Source: Clostridia bacterium UC5.1-1C12 (GTDB lineage: Bacteria > Bacillota_I > Bacilli_A > Erysipelotrichales > Erysipelotrichaceae). Taken from it: a stretch of DNA of 64,000 nt. Every line of letters begins with the position of its first letter. The first letter of the stretch is position 1. This document shows positions 51,823-63,200 of this stretch, in pieces. The notes under the pieces were generated by a model. It worked only from the letters and a program-made list of their open reading frames with translations, had not been told where the DNA came from and did not search any database. A program made the position numbers and the translations under genes. The DNA is taken from NCBI GenBank assembly GCA_001305055.1, contig BBZX01000004.1, forward strand, positions 124,001-188,000. The letters run 5' to 3'.

Positions 51823-52656
51823 TTATTTGTTGTTTAATATACGTTTTATGTGAATCGCTAAATAAAGTAATTCAGTATCCGGAATATTGATTCCTTTCTG
51901 CTGGAGGAAATAACGTTTAATCTTCCCACAGCACTTGAATTCTTCACTGAAGTGATCCTTTAATGTTTCATATAATTTTTCATCTTCCGCAAAAGCCTGA
52001 TTCTTTAAAACTCTTTCAATAAAGAATTTCAGGTGAACCATAAACCGATCAAAAGCCAATGAATTCTCATCAAGATTAATCTGAAAGTGGAACTTAATGA
52101 TACTCAGAATTGCTTGAATCATTGTGACAGTTTCACTTACATAGCTTGAATCCTCTACATTCACACTGGCTTCTACAAGATGGATTGCAATGTACCCGGC
52201 TTCATCCTCAGGCAGTTCAACACCTAACTCACGCTTAATAATGGCCAATGACTCAAGTCCGATGCTGTACTCACTGTGGTAATATTTCTTTATTTCCCAT
52301 AAGAGTGCGTTTTTAAGCGGCATGCCTTTTTCCATTCTTTCTAACGCAAAACTGATATGGTCAGTAATTGAAATATAGATGTTGTCGCTTAACTCCTTAT
52401 CTAATGTCTGCTTGGCATAATCAATAATGAGATTAGCGATGCGGACATGTTCCTGAGGTATTTCAAGCAGCAGATCACTCAGCTTCTGAGCAGTGTTTTC
52501 ATCAGTGATACGATATATCTTTTCGACCATCGACATATCGATCTCATCGTCTGCTTTTTTCTTATACCCCAGTCCACATCCCATAACAAGTACTTCATTG
52601 CCCTTTTCGTCAAAAGAACGCACCAGATTGTTGTTAATGACCTTATTTACTTTCAT
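51823..52656 (-). CDS. licT: BglG/LicT-family transcriptional antiterminator
   Basis: 277 residues from ATG 52656 (RBS AGGGAGGTACCT); a longer frame to 52773 runs through the RAT and terminator and is rejected. N-terminal RNA-binding domain MKVNKVINNNLVRSFDEKGNEV, then PRD1 and PRD2, with the phosphorylatable His in ITDHISFALERME and EAGYIAIHLVEA in PRD1 and LLYLAIHIKRIL in PRD2. It binds the RAT RNA just upstream and stops termination when beta-glucosides are present. First gene of the operon. Confidence 0.94.
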   Translation of the reverse strand: MKVNKVINNNLVRSFDEKGNEVLVMGCGLGYKKKADDEIDMSMVEKIYRITDENTAQKLSDLLLEIPQEHVRIANLIIDYAKQTLDKELSDNIYISITDHISFALERMEKGMPLKNALLWEIKKYYHSEYSIGLESLAIIKRELGVELPEDEAGYIAIHLVEASVNVEDSSYVSETVTMIQAILSIIKFHFQINLDENSLAFDRFMVHLKFFIERVLKNQAFAEDEKLYETLKDHFSEEFKCCGKIKRYFLQQKGINIPDTELLYLAIHIKRILNNK

Positions 52657-52673
52657 AGGTACCTCCCTGCTAC

Positions 52674-52749
52674 AAAAAAAAGCTACACCACAACATAAAA
52701 AACCTAAAAGTTTCTTATGTGGTATAGCCTGCATTACCAGTAACAATCC
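52674..52749 (-). promoter_or_regulatory. RAT antiterminator sequence and overlapping terminator for licT-bglP
   Basis: On the minus strand GGATTGTTACTGGTAATGCA (52749-52730, continuing GGC to 52727) matches the LicT RAT consensus GGATTGTTACTG...GCAGGC. The overlapping terminator has GCTATACCACATAA pairing with TTATGTTGTGGTGTAGC, then T8. Two exclusive structures, as in the B. subtilis bglPH leader. Confidence 0.92.
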
Positions 52750-52763
52750 ATCTTTATGATTAA

Positions 52764-52800
52764 AGATTAGCACGTTTGTTACTGCTTGTCAACGCTTACA
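52764..52800 (-). promoter_or_regulatory. Promoter of licT-bglP with embedded cre site
   Basis: Minus strand: TTGACA (52792-52787), 17-bp spacer, TAATCT (52769-52764). TGTAAGCGTTGACA (52800-52787) matches the cre consensus TGWNANCGNTNWCA and overlaps the -35 box, so CcpA binding would block RNA polymerase. RAT lies just after. Confidence 0.9.
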
Positions 52801-52836
52801 AAAAATAAAAATTCAATAATGTCTAAAAAGCCTTAT

Positions 52837-53469
52837 TCAATCATTCCCATGTCTTTTCTCATAAGAGAACTTACATCCGCAGTAATCCTGCCGATAGAGA
52901 TTATTTTCTCTTGACAGCTCCAGACCGCGGTCAATTCCCCGTTTCTTTTTAAAGTCCGAATAAAAATACTTCACATTTGGATATTTTGCTGACAGCTTAC
53001 GGCCCACATCATTTAATATCTGACTGTTTTTCTGTCTTGATATCGTCATAACGGTTGTGAAATAGTCGAACGCATGCGCACTTGCATAGGCATAAGCTTC
53101 ATTCATTCTTAATGTATAACACATGACACAGCGGCTGCCGCCCTCCGGTTCATCTTTCAAAACACCGATCTTTTCAGTATAAGCTTCACCCCTATAAGGT
53201 GGCACAATCAGCTTCACCTCATAACCGGTCTTTTCCCGCCATGTATCTAAATACTGACGTAATTCATGCAGACGGCGCGTATATTCATATTCCGGATAAA
53301 TATTGGAATTATTATAATAAATAGTGATATCAAAATAAGGACATAAGAACTCAAGCGGAAAGGCACTGCATGGCGCACAGCATGCGTGCAGCAACAGTTT
53401 CGGACGCAATTGATCCCGCTTAATAGCTTCAAGTTCATCAACGCTTTGCTGATAATAATTAATTTTCAT
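52837..53469 (-). CDS. queH: Epoxyqueuosine reductase QueH
   Basis: 210 residues. QueH/DUF208 motifs: LLLHACCAPCSAFPLE (cluster cysteines), GSRCVMCYTLRMNEA, RQDYCGCKFSYEKR. Reduces epoxyqueuosine to queuosine in tRNA, the last step of the pathway, with an Fe-S site distinct from QueG. Its ATG overlaps the queA stop by 1 bp, so tgt-queA-queH is an operon. Confidence 0.94.
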   Translation of the reverse strand: MKINYYQQSVDELEAIKRDQLRPKLLLHACCAPCSAFPLEFLCPYFDITIYYNNSNIYPEYEYTRRLHELRQYLDTWREKTGYEVKLIVPPYRGEAYTEKIGVLKDEPEGGSRCVMCYTLRMNEAYAYASAHAFDYFTTVMTISRQKNSQILNDVGRKLSAKYPNVKYFYSDFKKKRGIDRGLELSRENNLYRQDYCGCKFSYEKRHGND

Positions 53470-54491
53470 TATTCAATAAACATACTGTCACCAAAGGAGA
53501 AGAAACGATATTTCTCATCAATGGCTTCTTGGTATGCTTTCATTATTAATTCTTTGCTTGCCAGCGCGCTTACCAGCATAACCAGTGTGGACTTCGGCAA
53601 ATGAAAATTAGTAATCAGCGCGTCGACGGCTTTAAACTCATAACCGGGATAAATAAATATATCAGTTTCTTCAGCACATGCCTGAAATTGCCCATATTTC
53701 TGCATGATAGCTTCAAGTGTACGGCAGCTTGTCGTACCGATTGCGATAATTCTTCTGCCTTCTGCTTTCGCTTGATTTAAACGCTGTGCAGTATCCCCAT
53801 CCATCATATAAAACTCTGAATGCATGTGGTGTTCCAGCACATCTTCAGTATCCATGGGACGGAAAGTGCCAAGCCCAACATGCAGTGTAACATCTTCAAC
53901 CTCAACACCCATCGCTTTAATTTTCTCAAACAGCGCGTCAGTAAAATGCAGCCCGGCCGTCGGTGCCGCAGCGGAACCTTTGACCTTTGCATATACGGTC
54001 TGATAACGTTCAGGATCTTCAAGCTTCTCCTTGATATAAGGCGGCAGCGGCACATTGCCGAGATGGTCAAGAATCTCATAGAAGATTCCCTCATAAATCA
54101 TTTTAAAGGTACGCAGACCTTTTTCACCGATACCAATACATTCAGCCTTTAACTCACCCTCGCCGAAGCTGATCACCGTACCCATTTTCACAACTCGGGC
54201 ATTGCCGACCAAGCACTCCCAGACATCGCCTTCCTGCTTCAAAAGCAATAGTTCAACATGAGCATTTGTCTCTTCTTTAGTACCAAATAAACGGGCGGGA
54301 ATTACACGGGTGTTATTGCGCACCAAGACATCTCCCGGTTTCAGATAGTCACATAACTCATAAAAATGACGATGTTCAATCTCACCGGTTGAACGATGCA
54401 GAACTAAAAGACGTGATTCACTCCGTTCCTTTAAGGGTGTCTGAGCTATCAGTTCCTCAGGCAGATCAAAATCAAATTCACTTGTTTTCAT
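53469..54491 (-). CDS. queA: S-adenosylmethionine:tRNA ribosyltransferase-isomerase QueA
   Basis: 340 residues. Conserved: [62 protein letters not shown] and [16 protein letters not shown]. Makes epoxyqueuosine on tRNA by moving ribose from SAM. Starts 1 bp after tgt stop. Unbroken. Confidence 0.96.
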   Translation of the reverse strand: MKTSEFDFDLPEELIAQTPLKERSESRLLVLHRSTGEIEHRHFYELCDYLKPGDVLVRNNTRVIPARLFGTKEETNAHVELLLLKQEGDVWECLVGNARVVKMGTVISFGEGELKAECIGIGEKGLRTFKMIYEGIFYEILDHLGNVPLPPYIKEKLEDPERYQTVYAKVKGSAAAPTAGLHFTDALFEKIKAMGVEVEDVTLHVGLGTFRPMDTEDVLEHHMHSEFYMMDGDTAQRLNQAKAEGRRIIAIGTTSCRTLEAIMQKYGQFQACAEETDIFIYPGYEFKAVDALITNFHLPKSTLVMLVSALASKELIMKAYQEAIDEKYRFFSFGDSMFIE

Positions 54492-54492
54492 A

Positions 54493-55646
<1,154 letters not shown>

Positions 55647-55712
55647 TTATTTTATCACAAATCAGACTTCTAACACAAACATTCAATCCTGATATTCCTG
55701 AAAATAACAGCT

Positions 55713-56999
55713 TTAATTTAAGATTTCAGGCTTTTTTTCTTCAGGATAAGTCATTTCTTCCACTTTTTCCTGCTTTTTTCCCTTGATTCGGCTAAAGACT
55801 TCTTCCGCCCATGGCTTATCTTCTTCATTATTAAAACATAAAGTCATTAAATATAAACCATTCTGACAAAGAATCTGACCAATACCCATAAAGTATTTTT
55901 CACCATTTTCTTCAGCTTCATGAATAACATACCGGCATCTGCCCTCACCGCAGATGATTTCAGTATAAGGCTCACTGCCTTCACCGAATACCGGGCCGAC
56001 AAAATCAGCATCCCCCTCATTCATAACATAACCGCTCACCCGCATATTCTTCCAGTCAGGATAAGCACCGTCATACCATAAATTGTTACCATCCGCTTCA
56101 CGTTCATAACGAAAATTACCAGGCATATCAATATCAATCTTGCCAAAATGAATCGTTACCCATCCCTTGCGATAGCCAATCGGTGTTTCCGAATAATAAA
56201 CGGCCTGTTTTGAAGTATCCACCGGTGTCCGCTCATCTAAACGGCAAAGATATTCATAGTCCTTGATTGGAATCGGAATCTCATGGCTCATTGTCATTGC
56301 CTGCTCAAGATAATCCAGAATCGAAGTATTCAAAATCGCATCCTCATCACTGCGGGAACTTGGCATGTAATAGCATTTCTCCCACATTAAATGCATCGCG
56401 CAGTTACGATAAAAATACGCATCCTGCTCCTCATTATTCCAAATGAAGAACTCTTGCGCAAAGGGATGGATGCCCTCCTGTGCTGCTCTTGAGATCAGTT
56501 TCTTAATATTAAAGCGGCCAAAGGGTGACAGCACACAGCCCTCACAACCCGCTGGCTGATACTGATTCATATCCCAGCAAATACTGAGATTGGAATAATC
56601 ACCGGCTGCATAATCATGACAAATCTCGATGATATTCTGAAGCCAGGAATAAAAATGATCCTTGCGCATCCGTTCAAAGTCACGGCGTCCTTCATATTCT
56701 GTATCATCCTCAATCAGCATGTGCTTCCCTAAACGTTCCTGAAATGCATCAATAAACTCAATCGCATATTTATGAAAACCGGCGCCTACCAGATTCGTCT
56801 GACAATCTCCTTTAAATATCCACTCATTTCCATCCTGTATAAATTCTACATAAAGATTACCTAACGGACAGAAATGGATGCCGGAGTTATTTTCATCCTC
56901 ATCATAACCAAGTGTCCATTCCTGACATAATTCAGACAATAACCGCTTAACCCCATGCTTGTCTTCAATTTTTGTTTCAAATGAAAAACCGATGCTCAT
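55713..56999 (-). CDS. Hypothetical protein, 428 residues
   Basis: I do not recognise this protein. It is soluble, acidic and rich in aromatic residues, with no signal peptide or membrane helix. The first half (about 1-200) includes a region with WNNEEQDAYFYRNCAMHL; the second contains GWVTIHFGKIDIDMPGNFRYE, MRVSGYVMNEGDADF and ends in a Lys/Glu/Pro tail. Strand-rich stretches suggest two beta domains. The frame is unbroken with normal codon use. It lies upstream of the tgt promoter on the same strand. Possibly an immunity or stress protein of gut Firmicutes; I have no evidence for that. Confidence 0.75.
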   Translation of the reverse strand: MSIGFSFETKIEDKHGVKRLLSELCQEWTLGYDEDENNSGIHFCPLGNLYVEFIQDGNEWIFKGDCQTNLVGAGFHKYAIEFIDAFQERLGKHMLIEDDTEYEGRRDFERMRKDHFYSWLQNIIEICHDYAAGDYSNLSICWDMNQYQPAGCEGCVLSPFGRFNIKKLISRAAQEGIHPFAQEFFIWNNEEQDAYFYRNCAMHLMWEKCYYMPSSRSDEDAILNTSILDYLEQAMTMSHEIPIPIKDYEYLCRLDERTPVDTSKQAVYYSETPIGYRKGWVTIHFGKIDIDMPGNFRYEREADGNNLWYDGAYPDWKNMRVSGYVMNEGDADFVGPVFGEGSEPYTEIICGEGRCRYVIHEAEENGEKYFMGIGQILCQNGLYLMTLCFNNEEDKPWAEEVFSRIKGKKQEKVEEMTYPEEKKPEILN

Positions 57000-57201
57000 T
57001 GTACTCTTCCTCTCGTTCTAGTTATAACTATATATAATTCCTCAATATATTTTTACCTAAAACAGCATTGATATGCTGCCGTTATTTACTCGCTTTAAAA
57101 GCCATCTGTATCATAACACAACCCATTCTCAGATTAAACTAAATTCAAGCTTTTTATACCTTAAGAATGAAATGCCTAATACGTTAGCCGATATTCCAAT
57201 T

Positions 57202-57241
57202 AATAAAAAGGATGTGTGAAGTTTGAACCTCATACATCCTT
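57202..57241 (-). terminator. Terminator of the surface-protein gene
   Basis: On the minus strand AAGGATGT pairs with ACATCCTT, extended by TGA/TCA after one mismatch (57241-57208), then TTTTTATT. The rest of 57000-57290 shows nothing else. Confidence 0.85.
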
Positions 57242-57290
57242 AATTTAAAGCTTATAAACTTCTGCCTTCTTACATACAGGACTCTCTTAT

Positions 57291-60200
57291 TTATTTTTGT
57301 TCGTCCTGCTTAAGAGCCTTCTTCCTTTTAGTAACCTTACGAAGGATGAATGCTGCGATTGCGATCAGTATCAGCAATGGCAGCCAGCACCATGGGCAAA
57401 TACAAGTAAAGGTTGGGAAGAACTGATACCAGAACTCACATAGTATACAACCGCAAGTTACACCGCTTGTAGTTAGTTCGCTTGGTTCTGCCGTTGTACT
57501 TTCTTCCTTGAAGGTAACTTCGATCGTGGTATCCTCATTGATTTCATCTAAAGTTATACTTCCTGAAGATACAGCTACTTCTTTGCCATTAACATATACT
57601 TTATCAAGTACATAACCGTTTTCCGGATAGAAGTAGAAAGTCTGTTCCCTTCCCTTAATTACTTTTAGCTTATCGGAAGGACTGATTGAACCGCCCTTGC
57701 CATCAATCGTTACAATAATCGTTACAAATTCGTCAGCTTCCTTAGCGTCAGTATTCGCATTCGTTTCCGTATCAGTAGCTGCAATATTGCCATTATCAAA
57801 ACCTTGGTTTGTCGGTTTCTCCGGGGTCTCCGGCACTGGTTGTTCGGCTGGCTTTTCAACAGGTGTCTCCGGTGTTTCTTCAGGAGTTGTATCAGGTGTT
57901 TCCTCAGGAGTTGATCCCGGTGTTTCCTCAGGGATTTCTTCCGGTTTAGGTTTAGGCTTATTACCGCCGCCGGTATTACCACCCGTATTGCCTGTGTTCT
58001 CAACCTTAAAGGTAACACTTATTGTATGATTAGCCGTAATGTTATTAAACTTCCAATAATTAGAAACACTCACTGCTTTTCCGTCTACAATTACCTTATC
58101 AACCTGATAACCGGTATCCGGTATAAAGTAAATGCTTAGACTGCCATTCTTGTTCACTGTGGTTTCACCGGATGGTGATACAGCACCGTGACTGCCTGCC
58201 GTAGATGTAATCGTGAATGTCGAATTATCAGGAGTACTGCCGATTGGTCGGATTGCCGCCATATCGTTCTTAGCCTCATTGAAAATCTGGAACATTTCAC
58301 TTAACATTGCATCATCAGCTAAAGCACCCTTAAGATCATTTACACCTTGGTTATAAATATCCGTTAATTTCTGATAATTTTCCTCAGTATAATCATTCTG
58401 ATCATATTTCTTGTACTCAGCTTCAAGTTTTGCTAATAGATCATTCAAATCCTTTTCAGTAGCAGGGCGGTCAGCCATCGTTGTCGGCTTTGTCACCACT
58501 GCATCATAGATTTCTCTGATTGTAGGACCATAGAATAATTCATCAACAGCCTCTTGAACACTATCAGGCAGCTTATTCAGAGCTACAACAGCATCAGTAA
58601 CCTTATCTGCGATATTGGCATCACTAACCTTGATACCATTGTCTGAATCTTTAGAAAAACCTTCGCCTTCATATTTTTTGTTATCCGTTGTCGCATATTC
58701 CTTCACAAAGATTTCCGCAAGTTTGTCTGATTCTTCATGAAGCTTTTCTCTTGCCTTATCTAATTCATCCTGCTGACTGCTTAATTCCTTTTGAATCTCA
58801 ATCGGCAGTCTGTCAATCATATCCTGTACTTGATCGATGGCTTTCTGATAAGCAACAAGCTCATCAATACGCTCACTTACGGTTCCATCCCTATCAGTAT
58901 TACCTATAATACTATCAGAATCAGGATCAAAAGAAGGACACTCCGGTAAGTTAACAACTAAACCTGATACATAACCAACATCGCCTAACTCTACACGTCT
59001 CAGCGTGTCAAGTAAATCCTTAAGCTCCGGCAGCTTACCGGTTGGATCAGCTACTTGCTGCATCTTCTTTGACAATGTGTCATATTCGATACCGGCTTCA
59101 TCGATGCCTGTCTTTTGATCTTCGCTGACTGCACCTGAAATCGTATTATACAATGCATCTAACTCATTCTGGCGTGCCTCAACAGCTGCTTCCAGATCAG
59201 CATCTTCCGGATCTGCTTCTGCCGCCGCCTTTGCTTCATTCAGTGCATCAATAGCTGCTTCCAGCTGTTCTTTAGCTGCAACTAGGTTGCTCTTATCCGC
59301 ATCCTCATTATCGATAGTGCCGTTAAGATCATTATCGATCGTACTATGCAGTGATTCAATCTTATCACGGAGTAATTCCGCACGTTCATATTCTCTGATT
59401 TGTTCTTCAAGATCAGCTAAGACAGGTTTCTTATCTAACAAGTGAGAACGGTTTTCATCAGATAATGAATCTAATGCACCTTCTCTGAATTGTTCGATTA
59501 ACTTATGCACCAAATCCTCGCTTGCCTGACGATCATCAGCATCATCAAAATTGATGTTGCCATCAAAGTCTAAGTAGCTTTCCAATGCTTCATAATCTTC
59601 AATGAAAGATTGATATTGTGTATTTTGCGGTACACACATTAATTTCAAATCATTGAAGCCAGGGAATACATTGCCGGTTAATACTTCGTAATAATCAGCA
59701 AAGCTATTCACATTGATTTCAATTTCACCGCTATTACTTGTACGGTCTAACAGTGGATTACCGCCTTGTACCCAAGTCAAGATACCGGCTTTTTCTAATT
59801 CAGCAACTTCAAATAACTCACCGCCTGCCCAAAGTGCATCCAGTGTATGATAAATTATCCCGCTTTTTACAAAGTCATCTTGTTTAAAGTTCATTGCGAT
59901 AGACAGAATATCATCTGCACCCTCATTAGGCAGCAGAATTTCTACTTCATCGCCTAAATAATCAGTAACCTCTGCATCACTAACAGGAATAGTCTCTTCC
60001 TTGGCACTGCTTGCTTCACCGGTTTTCTTAGCCGTCATGGTAATACTGTTTAAACCATCCGGATTGCTTGTGATAACCTCTAATGCTGTCGGCAGCTTCC
60101 AGCCATTCAAAACAGTATCTACACTGATACGTCTAATATCGGCAGCTTTTGCTTCTTCTGCACCCATTACCGCAGTCAAAATCTCATCAAGAGCAGCACC

Positions 60201-63200
60201 CGGTATTGTAACCTTTAAGCTATCTACGGCAGTACCCATGCCTTCCATTACCGGCCGGCTTAATTCAACTTCATAAGATGTGCCGTTACGGTCAGTAACC
60301 GTAATCTTGCCATCGCTGCTGCTCTTAGGAATACTGATCTGTGTACCATCATCGGTAATAATCGTGATGCCGATCAAATCAGTTAATTCTTCAAGCTTAA
60401 TGTTATCAACTAATAAATCATCAAGTTTGCTGACACTTAACGGTGCTTTATTCAGCTTAGTATGCAAGTCAATACCCGCTGTTACCGCTATGCCCTGACC
60501 TGCATTTCCACCATTATCCTCAGTATTTACATCAACATGCGTCAAAGTCTTATCACTTTCTTGCGCTGCTTCCAAAATACCGGATAGAATTTCAGGTGAG
60601 AGTGTGATCGTATAAGGTTCACCCTCATTGCTGATTACATTACTTAAATCAATATCCTTTAATGCTTCAGTTAAATCAACAGGTTCACCCTTTTTAACTG
60701 CCAGGAGTTCACCCGCAGGCGTAACCGTTATAATCGTATCCTTTTCTTGACCGATCATTAAGGTTACATTCTTCACATGATGATCCTCATCCTCAGCACG
60801 TACGTCATGGATCGTAATTCCCTTATCGATATTCATGTCCTCAAGGATAACCGTTTTAACTGCTTCCTCTGTACGGATTGAAGGTGCAGAGCTTAATCCC
60901 TCATGGGCTTTGATTGTATCAGGTAATAAATGGCCATTCTTTACATCATCAACCTTGATACTGCTGATAAACATATTTTTAGGCTCTTCTAAACCTGAAA
61001 GCTGTTTCACCAGCTCATGAAGCGTATCACCCGGAATGGTGATTGAATAAGGACTATTTCCTTGTAGGCTGCCGCCTAATTCTTTACTTAAATCTATTTC
61101 CCTTACTTCACCCGCAGGCTTACCGTTATCCGGATTGATTTCCACTGCAGCGATCGGCTCAGTAATCAGGGTAGCCGGATAATCAGCAGGAAGCTTCACT
61201 TCATAAACCTTTTCATTTCTTGCTTCGTCAAATACGTGCACACGAATTGCAGTCCCATCCGGAATGTAATTTGGTGCCGTTTGAATATCAGTTAAAATTA
61301 AATCATTATAAATGCCTTCCTTATCAGGCTGTACATCTTGTACGCCGTTAGATGTAGTAACCTTTGGTGTGTCTGTCTTGCTTGCGGAACCTGCTGGTTC
61401 GGCTGTTTCAGGCAATGTTATACCAAAGTCGGATTTCGCATTTACGACAATCTTTTGAATGTCAGTATCCACCGGACTGATGTCAATTACATCGGCGATT
61501 TCTTCAGCCGTAAGTACACCTTGAACAGCCTCACTGATGATTGCATCAAGTGCATCGCTCGGAATCGTAATCTTATTCTGATTTGTGTCAGCATTAAAAT
61601 CAACTGTTACCGCAGTTTCAATCTTAACTGTTACACGAATTGCATGTGAATCGCCATGTTCATCCTTATACACTACATCCACTTTTACAGCTGTATCAGC
61701 ATCATTGATTGAAGGCACCGGTACACTGATAATGATCGGCTGGCCAGTAACCGGATTTTTAACCGTCATATCCACATTTCTTAGCGAAAAATTCTTTTCT
61801 ACTGTATTCTGATCGATGATTAATGCCTCAGCACCTTCAGTGACCTTGATTGCGAGCTTATTCACGTCGTCCTCACCATCATTCACTCTTACAATGCCCC
61901 CATTTACTACACCGACACCGGCTTCTGCATCTTTAGCCATAGCCACGGCCGTACCTGCAACAGCAGGCAGTCCATAACCGATACGGTTACCGGCAATAGT
62001 GACAGCATTGATTACACCCGCAGTGATTGTACCGTCAGCTTTTAAAGCATTCAATAGAGCATCAATACTAGCACCCGGTAATACAGCTACATTTTTATCA
62101 TCGCCTTTTTCATTAACAATAACACCTTGGATTTCTCCAACATTCAGCTCTTTTTCATTGCCGTTTGGCTGAATGATCATGACTTTTCCATCAGGAAGAT
62201 TTTCTGCATCCGTTACCGGAATAACCACCTTTATTGTACTTCCGGTATTTGGATCGATAATATCAACAATCATACCGCCAATTTCATGTGTTGGCTTAGT
62301 AACAATGCTCTCTACCTTTAAATCAGAACTATTGTCATTCATACCCGTTGAAGGCTTAGTGATCGTACCGACACCTTGAATACCGGCACCCGCACTGCCA
62401 TTTGTAAGTTTATCTGACAATGGCATAGCATCTGATATAACCTTCACATCGCTTACCACAACGGTGGATAAATCAACATCGCCTAACTGCTTCTTAACTG
62501 CATCAGCTAATTGTTCAGCAGTGACAGCCGTTTGGAAATCATTTGGATAGTCGAGTTTATCACCCTCATTGATTTCTTCATAATCATCGGTATCCTTTTT
62601 CTGAGTATTTGTATGATCCGCCGGCACATAAACAACATGTGTCTGCTTATTCTTATCCAATACCGTTATCTCTATACCCTTATAGACATAACCGTCAGCC
62701 GGCTTGATTGGCTGAATCGTAATGCCCTCATCGCCTAAGGTAATCGTTGTATCAGCATTGCTAGGATCACCGGCAGTATTCGTGATCGTACCCTTTACAG
62801 CAGCAGTCTCGAGGAAGCCTTCACCCATTGTTGGTTTAGTGCCATCAAATGCCTTGACCTCATCGGTATTGATTACAAGCTTACCGATCACACCACGGTC
62901 GCCGCAATTGCCGCAATCTTTTCATTTGAAATTGTAACCTTTTTCGTACCGTCAGCATTTGTGTCAATGGTTAAATCACCAATGGAAACGACTTGATCCG
63001 TTGTCGTTCCTTTATCAGGATCGATCATTGAAATAGTTACCTTTTGAATTGAATTACCCGGAAGAACGGATACATGATCAAGAACTAAAGGATTACCACT
63101 GCTTACACCACCGGCTGTCGGATTGATTGTAATCTGTTCCAGCTTATCCTGATCAATACCGGCATCAGCACTCACACCCTCGTTAAATACCGGTAATACA

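Noticed and set aside
57510..58215. CRISPR-like repeats in the surface-protein gene
   Set aside because: The repeats are protein-level and diverged, with no constant DNA repeat and no regular spacers.
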